Assembly (NCBI GenBank): GCA_005784505.1
Contig: VCAZ01000097.1
Span: forward strand, 1,532,501-1,596,500
DNA: 64,000 bases
Reading direction: 5' to 3'
DNA from: Bagarius yarrelli
Lineage: Eukaryota > Chordata > Actinopteri > Siluriformes > Sisoridae
The translations under genes and the position numbers were made by a program. The notes under the pieces were generated by a model. That model made no database searches. It had not been told where the DNA came from and saw only the letters and a program-made list of their open reading frames with translations. Positions 19,721-29,235 of this stretch are shown piece by piece. Each line of letters opens with the position of its first letter. The stretch's first letter is position 1.

Positions 19721-22261
19721 ATGGTTCTCAGTTTTGCTAACATCATTTTAAGTATACTGGACAGAACCACTTTTAGAACCACCTTTAGGATGAACTGAAA
19801 TGCAAACCTCTCACAGCTGCACTCCGAAATCTAGTGGAAAGCATTTCCAGAAGTGTGAAGCTATTATAGGGGTAAGAGTGAGACCAAATCTGGAATAGGG
19901 TGCTCAAAAACAGCTGGATGTCAGGTCTTCCAACCCAGGGTATATTATCCCTTTTTATCCATTGAAAAACCATAGATAATACAGATGTTTGCAAAATATT
20001 CGATTTTATCAGCAGGCAATTCAGAATTATTAAAGTTATGCTGATACAGAACTGCCACCTTCTTCTGTTTCCCTGGGGTAAATGTTTGAAGCTGTAAGCA
20101 TGTACAATAAGCCTTTATCTTCTGTGTCATATTATCTAATTATCTAATCTTTCTCTGAATCAGGCTACACCGCAGGGACTCCGTATAAAGTTCCACCGTC
20201 TCAGTCAAACGGTGCTCCTCCACCATATTCCCCCTCTCCAAACACGTACCCCTCAGCTATGTACCCCATCCGCAGTGCCTACCCTCAACAGAACCTCTAC
20301 ACTCAGGTAAGAAAAACTTAGGATTGTAGGCTACATAAGATTACGTCATTTTATCAACAAACTGAGACGTCTTTGTGGCTATTTTCCTAATAAGCCATTA
20401 AAAGCACAAAATCCAAAGTGACACATAACATAGGAGATGTTTTAACGAAACTTTTGTACATGTTTAGTTACATTCTGTTGCTCCTGTTCTTTTTTGTTTG
20501 TTTTTTTTAGGGAGCCTACTACACCCAACCTGTGTATGCTGCACAGCCTCATGTTATCCATCACACCACAGTGGTGCAGCCAAACAGCATTCCTTCTGCT
20601 TTGTACCCTGCCCCGATGCCCTCTGTGACCCCCCGGCCTAGTGCACTCACCATGGGCATGGTGGCAGGAACCACGATGGCCATGTCTGCAGGTCAAACAG
20701 ATAAACACACACACACACACACACTTATTTATGGGCAGTGGTAGAGTTATGATAACTGGTCAGACTCTTCTAAGCTTAAATTTTAGCAAGGCATAAATTA
20801 TCATCTGCTTCTTTGGACTTTTATAAGTTGCCTTGCAAGTTCTAACATCATATTTAGGTAGAGGTCTGGTAGGATATTTTAAAAGCCGGTGTACCTTGCC
20901 ACCAAAGCGGTCTGCACGTATTTTGTGATTACCAATAGCAGTCCTATAAAGGCAGACTGTTGTGGAAATATCAAGAAGTGTTAAGTCTTTTTGCAATACA
21001 GGCTTAATAAAACAGCTTGATGGTGTTTAACCCTTTAAAACCCGTAGAGTGCTACCAGTATGCATGGTCTTCAAACAGGAGTGTAGGGAGCATCAAAAAG
21101 TCCTTTATATGACCCAAGTTTGTGGCCTGTATTATTGCCACATTTATATATTCCAGCTTTGGAACTTGGGGTATTTTTAGAGCAGAAGGTGCTGAGGCTG
21201 CTGTTAAAGAGCCCAGCGGCTGTAGCTTGTCAATTGTGAAGTTTGAAACCCAATCTTCTGGGTCAATAACCCAAAGCCGAGGCCACAACACAAGGCAACA
21301 GCCAACTCAGGACTAAACTGAAAGTTCCATGACGCTGCTGATGTTGAAGATGCACTGATTCATAATCCTAAGTAGAGTAATTGTATTTCTGTCAGTTTCA
21401 GTCAGAGCCGGTGCCAGACCATGACTAGCAGGGGGACATTTGTCTTCCAACCCTGCGTCTCACAATTAGCAACAATAACTTGCACCAAGAAGGCATTAAA
21501 AATAACCAGTACAACTGGTAAAGAACACAAGAAAATTGCAAACTAAACAATTTCACCACAATCTCATGGTGAAGTGGTGGCTCATGGTTATAATGTTGGA
21601 CTATCAACCTGAAGATTGTGGGTTCGATTCCCACGTCCACCAAGCCACCACCGTTGGGCCCCCAAGCAAGGCCCTTAACCCCAAAATCAAATGCTATAAA
21701 ATCAGTAGTTTACATACTCTTTATTACATACCATCACAATTGTGTTTACTCTTTATATTAATTTTAGGCAGTGGTAATGCAGTGGTTAAGGTGTTGGTCT
21801 GCTGACCAAAAGATTGTGGGTTAAATTCACACCACCAGGCTTCCACTGCTGGGCCCCTGAGCAAGGCCCTTTAGAGTTTGAATAAACCTTGAATAGAATG
21901 TTCAGAAAATATGGGAGAAGTGGTAGCGCAGTGGTTAAGGTGTTGGATCGCTAACTGGAAGATCAGACTTCGATTACCAGCACCACCAAGCTACCACTGC
22001 TACCACAAGTCCTTGACCCACTAATTTGCTCAGATCGATTTTAATTTAATTTATTTTTAATGAAATATGCATTCATTTTTGTGGTAAATGGCAGTTTTGT
22101 GATCTAACGAGATGAAATAATAATAATTCTTTGTGATTTTCCGATCAGGAACGTTGTTGACTACCCCCCAGCACACCCCCATCGGTCCACACCCTGTTCC
22201 GGTGCCAACGTATCGTCCTCAAGGAACGCCTGGCTACAGTTATGTGCCACCCCATTGGTAG
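10296..22261 (+). CDS. FAM168A: FAM168A gene, coding span (six exons if the upstream exon is used)
   Basis: Spliced translation gives the full FAM168A protein, from MNPVYSPVQPGTPYG to GYSYVPPHW and stop. Exons are 10836-10905, 15541-15621, 20164-20306, 20511-20691 and 22149-22261: 588 nt, 195 residues. The upstream exon 10296-10360 would make it 223 residues. All junctions are GT-AG and keep frame. The protein is rich in P, Y, A and T, with runs such as [26 protein letters not shown] and [20 protein letters not shown], which match the FAM168 family closely. It has no enzyme domain; the hydrophobic run near MGMVAG is a family feature. Family knowledge: FAM168A is also called TCRP1 and has been linked to cisplatin resistance, while its paralogue FAM168B is a myelin-associated neurite outgrowth inhibitor. 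The paralogue starts MNPVYSPGSSG, so the VQPG(T)PYGNPK start here favours FAM168A. The extra middle exon of the long human isoform was not found. Confidence 0.95.
10402..10439. repeat. (GT)n microsatellite
   Basis: About 19 GT units inside the short intron between the candidate upstream exon and the canonical start exon of FAM168A. Confidence 0.95.
10450..10745 (-). mobile_element. LINE-type 3' fragment (reversed, unsure family)
   Basis: The stretch 'ttttattcatcccacattgg' then ggaaatttctttgttacagc resembles the 3' end of a common fish LINE in antisense. Further right it is A-rich and unclear. Family assignment is tentative. Confidence 0.4.
10817..10905 (+). CDS. FAM168A: FAM168A exon with the canonical start codon
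   Basis: Acceptor tttttttcag ends at 10816 and donor G|GTGAGA begins at 10906. The canonical ATG is at 10836 with A at -3. Codons from there read MNPVYSPVQPGTPYGNPK then TMTYT, and the split glycine codon (G|GT) is completed at 15541. The first 19 nt are either 5'UTR or, if the upstream exon is used, code for part of the N-terminal extension. Confidence 0.93.
10906..11529. other. FAM168A intron, no repeat recognised
   Basis: Intron sequence with a short (CATC)n run at 10996-11013. A stretch near 11300-11350 resembles a degraded DNA-transposon end, but I could not place it. Confidence 0.4.
11530..11665 (+). mobile_element. SINE family A
   Basis: Truncated forward copy: gggttcgattcccagcttcg, 'tgggtccctgagcaagaccc' and tail tttggataaagacgtctgct. 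Confidence 0.75.
11666..12165. other. FAM168A intron, nothing recognised
   Basis: Unique intron sequence with a few short GT runs. Confidence 0.5.
12166..12760. repeat. AT-rich tandem repeat cluster
   Basis: Several (AT)n runs separated by a recurring spacer 'aaatgtaaatctgctcagtt' and gtataaataagat. About five spacer copies occur, so this is a higher-order repeat and not a simple AT run. The spacer resembles the SINE family A segment 'ttgctcagttgtataaatga', which suggests that it arose by amplifying a SINE end. Confidence 0.8.
12761..13858. other. FAM168A intron, A-rich
   Basis: No exon recognised. 13490-13610 is a dense A/AAG stretch that gives a lysine-rich open frame, an artefact. Confidence 0.5.
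13859..14190. repeat. Diverged tandem triplication, period about 140 bp
   Basis: Three related blocks begin at about 13859, 13995 and 14137. Shared parts are agcaaccgactcctga, aacagcatgtgctc, ttttattaaatacgaggtat (or ataaaatatcaggtatttt) and gttagctg. The second and third are closest; the third is cut short. Confidence 0.65.
14216..14556 (+). mobile_element. SINE family B, near full length
   Basis: From agcacggtggcttattggtt through the B-box, 'cctgcaggggtctttctgtg', attggtgattctaaattgcc and 'agactccagcagatccctgt' to aataagcgggcataaattca. It serves as a reference copy for the family. Confidence 0.85.
14717..14990 (+). mobile_element. SINE family C
   Basis: Starts ggggcagcggtggctcaaat and carries the doubled B-box region, 'ggggcgctgtatcatagccg' and aaaataaaggctt at the end; 3' part slightly deleted. 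Confidence 0.8.
15149..15180. repeat. (GT)n microsatellite
   Basis: About 15 GT units in FAM168A intron DNA. Confidence 0.9.
15303..15369. repeat. (CT)n microsatellite
   Basis: About 32 CT units with one interruption, in the FAM168A intron about 170 nt before the exon at 15541. Confidence 0.95.
15541..15621 (+). CDS. FAM168A: FAM168A internal exon
   Basis: The 81-nt exon lies between an acceptor ending ggtttattag and the donor G|GTGAGA. It encodes GYPAGYPTAAPAYTPSLYQ then TGSPGYPS, and the split glycine (G|GC) is completed at 20164. It matches the family segment GYPTAYPAAAPAYNPSLYP. A CA microsatellite begins 12 nt after the exon. Confidence 0.94.
15945..16215 (+). mobile_element. SINE family B
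   Basis: Forward copy with gggttcgattcc, 'cctgcaggggtctttctgtg' and the tail gatgaatgaa; an internal piece between 'gatggacc' and 'gtgaccccgaattagg' is deleted. Confidence 0.8.
16216..16789. other. FAM168A intron, nothing recognised
   Basis: I looked here for the extra middle exon of the long human isoform and found no match. A short (AAT)n run lies near 16749-16770. Confidence 0.45.
16790..16945 (-). mobile_element. SINE family C (reversed)
   Basis: Reverse copy: ttagtaagttgggggtcaga, 'cagctatgatacagcgcccc' and 'ctcaaggacccaacagtgg'. The head is missing. Confidence 0.75.
17231..17607 (-). mobile_element. RTE-like LINE 3' fragment joined to the 36-bp array
   Basis: On the minus strand it reads MMYGLETVALRKR, then an ELEVVELKRLRFSLGV-type segment in shifted frames, LRWFGHVQRGDSEYIGRRML, EMKLPGRR and MDAINEDMKLVCVSEED. 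This is the C-terminal end of an RTE-like LINE polyprotein. Frameshifts make it non-functional. At its LINE-5' side it passes without a break into the tandem array. Confidence 0.85.
17608..18529 (-). repeat. 36-bp minisatellite, LINE-derived (array 2)
   Basis: About 25 copies of the unit seen at 1-573, in the same orientation relative to the LINE. The minus strand encodes VVRPAMMYGLET per unit. Some units have lost 2-4 bases (gctgtctc for gctggtctc) or carry small insertions. The right end stops at ccatacatt and is followed by an A-rich run. Confidence 0.95.
18692..18870 (+). mobile_element. SINE family B, 3' part
   Basis: From tttttggtgattctaaattg to gggtatagaagataaatgaa; the head is missing. 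Confidence 0.75.
18871..19679. other. FAM168A intron, AT-rich
   Basis: Contains (AAT)n near 18940-18956 and AT-rich sequence near 19330-19450. Nothing coding recognised. Confidence 0.5.
19680..19714. repeat. (GA)n microsatellite
   Basis: About 17 GA units. Confidence 0.95.
19778..19960 (+). mobile_element. Tc1-like 3' relic
   Basis: Contains cacagctgcactccgaaatc, tagtggaaagcatttccaga and 'gaccaaatctggaatagggt', the diverged C-terminal and 3' region of the same Tc1-like family as at 39.2 kb. Confidence 0.6.
20164..20306 (+). CDS. FAM168A: FAM168A internal exon
   Basis: The 143-nt exon begins after tctgaatcag and ends at CAG|GTAAGA, a strong donor, on a codon boundary. It encodes YTAGTPYKVPPSQSNGAPPP, then YSPSPNTYPSAMYPIRSAYP and QQNLYTQ. 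This is the most conserved part of the FAM168 family and fixes the gene identity. Confidence 0.96.
20511..20691 (+). CDS. FAM168A: FAM168A internal exon
   Basis: The acceptor is a long T-tract ending ttttttttag. The exon encodes [60 protein letters not shown] and the first base of a glycine codon. The donor G|GTCAAA is weak (A and G at +4/+5 are missing), but it is the only one that keeps frame with the last exon. A CA microsatellite lies just downstream. Confidence 0.94.
20760..21570. other. FAM168A last intron, unassigned
   Basis: Minus-strand frames (about 20996-20760 and 21291-21052) look moderately protein-like (for example HKIRADRFGGKVHRLLKY), but I recognise no family and see no splice support. 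Possibly an old transposon. Confidence 0.3.
21571..22010 (+). mobile_element. Three SINE family A copies in tandem order
   Basis: Copies at about 21571-21697, 21767-21873 and 21912-22008, all forward, all with gttaaggtgttggact-type heads and truncated tails. Separated by 40-70 nt, in the last FAM168A intron. Confidence 0.75.
22149..22261 (+). CDS. FAM168A: FAM168A last coding exon and stop
   Basis: The acceptor ends ttttccgatcag. The exon reads (G)TLLTTPQHTPIGPHPVPVP then TYRPQGTPGYSYVPPHW and TAG at 22259-22261. The PPHW end is the family's conserved C terminus. Confidence 0.96.
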
Positions 22262-22583
22262 AGCCCACCTGTCAATCATGTAAGATTGTTTTTTAGTTTT
22301 TTATTAAAGCGGTTCTGCGCTATCTTTTCTTAAGCTTACACTTATTTTATCTTAAGCAGATCTGGAGTTAAACGTCGTATGCAAAATCCTCAAGTGTTAC
22401 AGGGGCTCTCTGTGATCAGCAGTTGCGTCTGCCGGGTACAGAAGGAAAAAAAAAAAAAGGTCACTTTATGCATTTTTTTGGTAAAAGCTGCTTTTTTTTC
22501 AATTTAATTACAGTATTTTGTTCAAGTTTTTTTTTTCTAATTTAATTTCCTTTTGTGTTTTTAGTCTTAATTTTCCTGACCTA

Positions 22584-22621
<38 letters not shown>

Positions 22622-23312
22622 TCTTTCTTTTAATCAATATAATTACCAACCAACTCCTGCGGAAACTCCAGAATGATTTTGACCAGTTACGACTTTGAAA
22701 ACGATGCGTTTTTTTTGTGTTTTTGTTGTTCTTGTTGTTTTTATTTTGCTCCCAATGAGTGGGAAGGTACATTGCACCGTGCTCTTACATTGCGTCATGT
22801 CTGTCATGCCAAATACTATCCAGTTTAGTAATAGTAATAGCGCAGGTTTTTTTCCTTTTTTTCTTTACTGTCCGTTTGTGTAGGTTTGTCATTTCCAGAT
22901 TCGAGGCTGAGACGGGTTTTCTGTGTTTCACTTTTGATTTTACACCAATTCCTTTTCTTCATTTGATAACCAGGGTGTCTTCCAGCTCGTAGCAGTTTAT
23001 TAGGTACGTTTGTAATAAGTTTAAAAGCGCGTAGGGGCGGCGGCTCGACAGGGTTCATTAGGATGTCGGGCACTTACATTAATCTTAGTTATTCACTTAG
23101 AAAACGATTCTGGTTTCTACATTTATTGGGTCATTAGAACTAAGTAAGCTTTTTAATCATGATGTGCATATTAATGTGCTATAGACGCATGGGACGAGCA
23201 GAGATGTGCTACTATTAAAAAAGTTTGCAGTTGCACATGATGTATATGTTAAAAAAAAAAAAAACCTGCCAACACACAGTCTCAGTTGAGGCAAGTAATA
23301 GATATCTGGCAC

Positions 23313-23858
23313 TAGGGCTGTCACAATTATTAAATAATCGTATAATCGCAATTATTCGATGTAACCGCGATCATTGAATCCAACCGCAATTATTGCACAC
23401 TTTTATTAGCCACTAGTAGGGGCTGTAGTACCTGCAGCACCCTACTTTCAACCAAGGTGAGTAAGTGGAGCGGCATGATATGAAAGTCGGAGCGTCTGGG
23501 TTTTCTGATGCTTCAAGCGCCGCTTTAATAACGCAACATCACCAGCTCAACTCATGTTAACATCCCATAATGCAACTGCAGGAAACATAAATTAATTTAT
23601 ATGTTGCTAAACACTGACAGGACACAAAATATGGACTTCCCTAAATACTATTTATCTCTAATAAAATATTTACAGTAGCGCATTAATACGGCACAAATTG
23701 GAGGGATTATAAAATTCTTTGAGATGCTTTTTTAAATATTTAATTATTTTTCCCAAACAATTAATTGTGAAATCCTTAAAACAAACATTTAATCATAATC
23801 ACAATTTTTTCCTTTGACAATTAATCGTTACCCGAATTTGATAATCGTGACGGCCCTA
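23313..23858. mobile_element. hAT-like non-autonomous element (MITE)
   Basis: Terminal inverted repeats tagggctgtcacaattatta and, from the other end reversed, tagggccgtcacgattatca. Flanks tctggcac and tacggcac agree at 6 of 8 positions, fitting an 8-bp hAT target duplication. The interior (546 bp in all) has no transposase. It lies in the probable FAM168A 3'UTR. Confidence 0.85.
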
Positions 23859-24963
23859 TACGGCACCTACGCTGAAGGATCAGAGCCAATTTATTTATCC
23901 TAATAATAAATATGTGGCAAGACAGAGGACATCTGGAAATAATTTAATTATCTGATTTAATTATCAGAATTTCTTAATTACTTTTCCAGTTGGCTACAGC
24001 ACACGCTACTCGTACCATTCCAACAAAAAAAAAAGGAGAAATCTGTTAATATTTTTATTCTTACATATTTACCATGTGTACTTATATTATATGCTGTCAA
24101 CATCGCATTGCAATTAAAAACGCATATGCAAACGTCAAAATTAAAAATCAAACTAAAACAAACTTTAGGTTCTCGACCATTTTAAGTTAGTGTTTATGTG
24201 TTGTTGCGTCTCTGGTTTGTCTTTTTTTGGATTATTCCGCATTTGGAACAAAGCAGTGACGGTAGTCGATAAAATCTGTGTTCACGTTAAAAAGTGACAA
24301 ATTAAGACTATATCAGGTCCATGCATTGCTAATGTTAGGTGCTAACTTTGCTTTTTGTTTATTAGGAAGACGTTGCTACTTGCTAACAAAATGTGATTAC
24401 ATAATGCTCGACTGGCAAAACACTCAAAGATTCTCCTGTTTTTACACATGGTTCTATAGACATGCCCACATTTCCTTATATGGCCCTCACACCACACCCA
24501 TTTCATGTCTATTCAGTATATCGTTTCCTATGTCCATATATGGACTTAAAGATGCCCCTTCTGTCACCTAGACAGAAAATTACTTTGTCACTTCTTAGTG
24601 TGAATCTAGGATAGGATAGGAAGATGTTAGGATAGAGAAAAAAAAAAGAGTACAAAGGTGTCTAAACCTTCCCATGGTCCTCTAAACCTTTAGACCCTAA
24701 AGCTACACTGCATGGATTTAAGAAATACTCGATAAATGCAATAATTCAAAACTTTGACTTGCCTTGACTTTAATCAGCATTGAAAGAGAAAATATTGTGA
24801 ATCGTAATCTATAACCTGACTACAGAGCTACTACATATCAGTTACTTTGAGATAATATCATCCTATTGATCCGTAGGTATGTCATAATCCGATGTACATT
24901 ACACGCTGTTCAGTAATCTACTTAAATGATCTAATTTATACTACAGTATCCATTAATATTGAT
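23859..24963. other. Probable 3'UTR or intergenic, nothing recognised
   Basis: AT-rich sequence without an exon or known repeat. Small ggatag repeats occur near 24610. Confidence 0.45.
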
Positions 24964-25858
24964 TAGGAATGTGCCGATGTTTCGTTTTTGATTGGCGATC
25001 TATAAGGGCAGTCTATACAAATATTATCATCATGGTATTGTATATAAAGTACTCTTTCTTTTTTTTATATATATATATATATATATTTTTTTTTTTTCTT
25101 TGCCTAGATGGCTATATTTACTTTGGCTATCTCTATCAACTAGTCGGGTGGAGGAGCTCATCATTAACCACCCCACACACTCGTTTGCTTGTTCCGCAGC
25201 AGGAACAAGCAAACGAGGGCACAAGGGTGAAATGCAGGTATTAAGACAGGGCTTTTACTCTAACGCCCACTCTGACCTTAGCTTTTCACTAAATGTAAAA
25301 TGTAAATGTCTTTATTTTGCCACATAAACGTTTTACAGCAGAGTGAAATTACTTTCTTCGCATATTCCATCTTAGTAAGTTGGGGGTCAGGGCGCGGAAT
25401 TAGTTGATGATACAGTGGGATACCCTGGAGCAGAAAGGGTTGAGGGTCTTGCCTAAGGACCCAACAGTGGCTGACTGGCGGTGAAACCCAGGTCTTCGAG
25501 CCACCACTGCCCCTAGATGAGATATAAGATGCGACTGTGGGTATTCGCTTATTCAGCTACAAAATAATTCGTCAGTTCAGCCATTCATTTCAGTTGAGAC
25601 CCAACTATAACACACCATGTGTTTATGGAGCTCAGGGGCTTTGTGTACAGAGACATTGTCATGCTGGGAAAGTTTTTGGACCTGTAAGTTCGAATGAAGG
25701 GAAATTTCAATGCTACAGCAGTGCTACACTAACTATAACTATGATTTTTGGAGTTTCTAACTGCAGCCCAATTTAGTAGCTGCCATTTTTTTACAGAAAA
25801 TGCAGAGATTGTTGTGTTGTTCACTATTGCCATGTTACCGATTATCGGCACATCCCTA
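24964..25858. mobile_element. DNA transposon remnant with inverted ends, carrying nested insertions
   Basis: Ends taggaatgtgccgat and atcggcacatcccta are inverted repeats with one mismatch. Inside are an (AT)n run (25067-25086), a reversed SINE family C (25298-25518) and a Tc1-like fragment (25580-25790). No transposase frame and no clear target duplication. Confidence 0.6.
25298..25518 (-). mobile_element. SINE family C (reversed)
   Basis: Reverse copy with ttagtaagttgggggtcagg and cctaaggacccaacagtggc; nested in the element at 24964. Confidence 0.75.
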
Positions 25859-26185
25859 ATCATGAAGGTAATATAATTCTTAGTAAGCATGTTTATCACT
25901 TAGGCTACTTAACCACTACTTTAAAATATTATTAATCCAAACTAGAAGACTTACAGAGATTTTATGAAACTAAACTAAACTGTTGAGAAACATTCCTTTA
26001 TTCTAAAAAGCGAGAGAAACTTGCGAAGCAAGAATAAAACTGAACCACTGAACTGCGAAACTTTTTTTTCTTATTTTCTCCTACATGTGTAGAATTGTCC
26101 AGAATGTCCACTCGATGTCCACTGTTGTTAATTTCAGCATTTGCACCTTCTGGTATTGAAGGTTTATATGTAATTATTAGCAGCA

Positions 26186-26385
26186 GCACGGTGGCTTAAG
26201 TTGTGTTAGGTTGATTGGTGATTCTAAATTGCCCAAAGAGTGAGGGTGAGTGTGTGTGTGTTGCCCTGTGATGGCCTGGTGACTTGTCCAGGGTGTCCCC
26301 CTCCTGCCTTTCGCCCTTTCAGAGACTCCAGCAGATCCTTGTGACCCTGAATTAGGGAATAAGCGGGTATAGAAGATGAATGAAA
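26186..26385 (+). mobile_element. SINE family B, internally deleted
   Basis: The head agcacggtggctta is joined directly to ggttgattggtgattctaaa, so the middle is missing; the tail gggtatagaagatgaatgaa is intact. Confidence 0.75.
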
Positions 26386-26431
26386 TGTGATTATTAACAA
26401 CAATAATTGTTTTTATAATTGACCAATAGAA

Positions 26432-27062
26432 TAGTGCCTTGCATAAATATTTTCCCCGCCATTAAAATTGACTGCGTTGGGTATTGTAAAAATTACAAAA
26501 TTGACTAAATAACGAGTCTAAAAATATGCTTATATTTTTAATTATAGAAAAAATTCTTTTAATTGCATCACAAAAGTTGAGTAACAAACATTTGTAGATT
26601 GCGTAAGTATTTACCCTTGGGTCAATACTTGGTAGAACCACTTTTGGTCGCAGAAAGCAGACATTTCTTTAGGATTTGTCTTGATCAGGTTGATTTAAAT
26701 TCTTAAAATTCTTTAGTAAAAATAGGCTCTAGGAGATAAAATGGAAGGATGATATTAGGAGAGAGTTTTGTAATCAGTTTTTAATCCAGTTTCTTAACAC
26801 ATTCAGGTTTCTAGCTTGGAACCACTTCACTGTTTTGTCAACAGAATTCCGGTTCGTTGGTCTGTTTGGAGGTTAAAGGTCTGCCCCAGACTAAACATTC
26901 CCAATTGCAGACAAAAACATATGTTTCTCTTAGATTGTTTTGAGTTCCGCACCCAATTACGCCTTTGACCCTGACAAGTTTTCACTGTTTTGGTATCACA
27001 TCCTGGTTTTGTGTAAAACGACAATAATAATACTCCAAATAAATACTTATGCAAGGTAATAT
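26432..27062 (-). mobile_element. Tc1-like element, decayed, with inverted ends
   Basis: Ends agtgccttgcataaatattt and aaatacttatgcaaggt are inverted repeats of the common fish Tc1 type. Inside, in antisense, are blocks such as gggtcaatacttggtagaac, cacttttggtcgcag and 'ggtctgccccagactaaaca' that match the transposase region of that type. No open frame. About 630 bp, so internally deleted. Confidence 0.7.
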
Positions 27063-27584
27063 AGAACATTTCATTGCTAACGTAGTTGTATTACATTAAT
27101 ATAGCCAGTAAATTCCAATCATTCTTCCCATAATGATCATTGCCATAATGATTTATGTGTATTGCATTCGTTAATCACACAAACCTATTAAAAAAAATGA
27201 TGAATTGTAGTAAAACATAATACTCTATTCTATACTATATTATTAGACCATATTAAATTTCTTCAATTAATACCAGTTGAGAGAATACAGTATAGATAAT
27301 TATCCAGCTAGCAGGTTTACTCTTATCTTAGGTTTGTCAGGTTGTTTGTTTATACTAGCATGATCGTACAAACAATTGCCGAACGAGACTTGCTAAGCTA
27401 CAGGATAGACTACCGGCAGATGCTAATGCTACTAACACTAACTGAGAAGTTTAGATGGTAAATAAACAAAAAAAAATATTTGGTGGGAAATAGTTGCATA
27501 TTATTTTTATTGATAAGGCTGGCATTAAATAGCGTCGACTGACAAGCTTTCTTATAACATACAGTATGTTGTCCTAGTATTAAG

Positions 27585-27590
<6 letters not shown>

Positions 27591-27655
<65 letters not shown>
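27591..27655. repeat. (AT)n microsatellite
   Basis: About 32 AT units, abutting the TA target site of the MITE at 27656. Confidence 0.95.
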
Positions 27656-27658
<3 letters not shown>

Positions 27659-27984
27659 TGCCCTCTAGAAATATTGGCACCCCAGACTGGCATAACATCA
27701 CTTTGAATGCATTATTTAACTACGTTTTCAATTGTTGGTTTCATAATTATTGGCATCCTTTTTAATTATTATTATTATGTGACACATTGCCTGCGGAGGA
27801 TAATAGATCTGACCGTCTTCCTGTAATTTCTCGGCCGAGTTTTTAGAATTATTTTAGATTTTAGTATTCTATAGAGAAAATGTTTTTTAATTTTAAAAAA
27901 GCAGTCATAATTAACAGTTTTGACACCAAAAAAACAAAACAAAGAGATAATATTTGAGTGGACAGTTTGGTCTGGAGGGCACTG
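27656..27984. mobile_element. Tc1/mariner-like MITE
   Basis: Starts cagtgccctctagaaatatt and ends tctggagggcactg, which are inverted repeats, with TA on both sides. 329 bp, no transposase. Probably mobilised in trans by a Tc1/mariner enzyme. Confidence 0.85.
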
Positions 27985-28154
27985 TAAATATTTCAGACTT
28001 TGGTCTTTCCTTCTGTCACTTTCTCCTAATTAATTTTAAAGTCTAGTCTTAACAGTATTATGGCAAGAACAAATCACCAGAACAAATCAGATTTGTAATG
28101 CGAAACTTAATGCAATCAATGCAATTTAAAGTTATTAATCAATTCTTTAGTCGA

Positions 28155-28180
28155 GGTGAGGTGAGGTGAGGTGAGGTGGA
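28155..28180. repeat. (GGTGA)n short tandem repeat
   Basis: Five copies of gaggt/ggtga in the probable FAM168A 3'UTR. Confidence 0.85.
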
Positions 28181-28831
28181 GATAGATTGAGATCAATCCT
28201 CCTGCATGGAAAATGTAGGATGTAGACATGTTTTTTTTTCTGTTTTTACACCAATGGAAGTGATTTGAAAGTAAACAAATGACGAGTCACACTTACTTGT
28301 ATTTACTGCGCTTTCTACTATACAGTAAGTGTTATTTAAGTTTTTAATTAATAATTGATGTTTCATTGATTCTTAGGTAGATGATCAGGAGTGTGGTGCC
28401 TATAACTGTGTGAGGGACATTTCAGAGCACAGGCCTGTCTGGATGTGGTCTCATCCTCTCGTTTATTTTATATAGTTGTTCCATTTTTTTGTGGCGGGGG
28501 GGAGGGGCTTAATATTGGTCTACTTTATGTAAAATAAATGAATGTGAAATAATTAGATGCCAGAGGTATTTTTTTATATTATTAAAATAAAAATTTCCAA
28601 ATCTTATAGTTGAAGCTTGGACGTTATAGCATAAGGTCAAACTAAAGAACGAAGCGACGAGACGAGACCCATTTCAGGCCTGTGGTATGAAGTGTAAATG
28701 TGTTTTTATTCATTTTATGGGTTTTTATATATATTTTTTTTTCAAAGATCAATTAGTGATCTCAGTGACAGAATAATACCAAGTTTGTAATTGTATAATA
28801 TTTACTGTAAAATGTAGAACGTTCAATAACT

Positions 28832-28837
28832 ATTAAA
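28832..28837 (+). promoter_or_regulatory. Candidate poly(A) signal ATTAAA
   Basis: ATTAAA lies in a T/A-rich stretch, followed by A-rich then T/G-rich sequence within 40 nt. It is a candidate distal end for the FAM168A transcript; the other candidate is AATAAA at 28533. Confidence 0.3.
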
Positions 28838-28929
28838 AAACTTCCCCAAAAAAATGCTTTTTTTGGTCTCTTTTTTTCGCCCTTCTTGCTTGTGTGTTAA
28901 AAATAAATCACAGATTTAAGCGCCCTATC

Positions 28930-29235
28930 AAGGGTTTGATTTAAAGGAACTGACTGTGGGCTTTTGAGTGTTCTCCCTCTGGTCATGTTAGGTGTCTTCT
29001 AGGTTCCATGGTTTCTTCCCAGCTCCTACATCCCAGGAAGTGAGTTGGTGCCTGCTTGACTGGTCCCACTATCTCTCAGGCTGTAAAGGAGGTATTGGTT
29101 GCACATCTGTCCTCTTTGTTCCAGTGCTTAGGTGGTGGAATTAACTTCCTATTGATTGGAGCAGCTTAATCTTTGGCTGTCTTCGAACAACCAGTAAAAA
29201 CCTACCTACTGCTGACACACCTGAACTAGTGCTTC
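28930..29235 (+). mobile_element. L2-like LINE 3' relic
   Basis: Forward frame reads LRWWN*LPID followed by a SL-VFEQ-VKTYLL-type segment, equivalent to the RWWNELP...VFRRRLKTHL end of L2 reverse transcriptase. Stops and shifts make it dead. Confidence 0.5.

Larger units (their letters stand above)
22262..28860 (+). other. FAM168A: Probable 3'UTR of FAM168A with transposon insertions
   Basis: There is no other gene between the stop and about 28.9 kb. The region is T-rich and holds a (TTG)n run at 22585-22620. Possible poly(A) signals are AATAAA at 28533-28538 and ATTAAA at 28832-28837, each in AT-rich sequence typical of transcript ends. Human FAM168A also has a 3'UTR of several kb, so this length is plausible. 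A hAT-like MITE, Tc1 relics, SINEs and AT repeats sit inside. The end point is inferred; a much shorter 3'UTR cannot be excluded. Confidence 0.4.
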
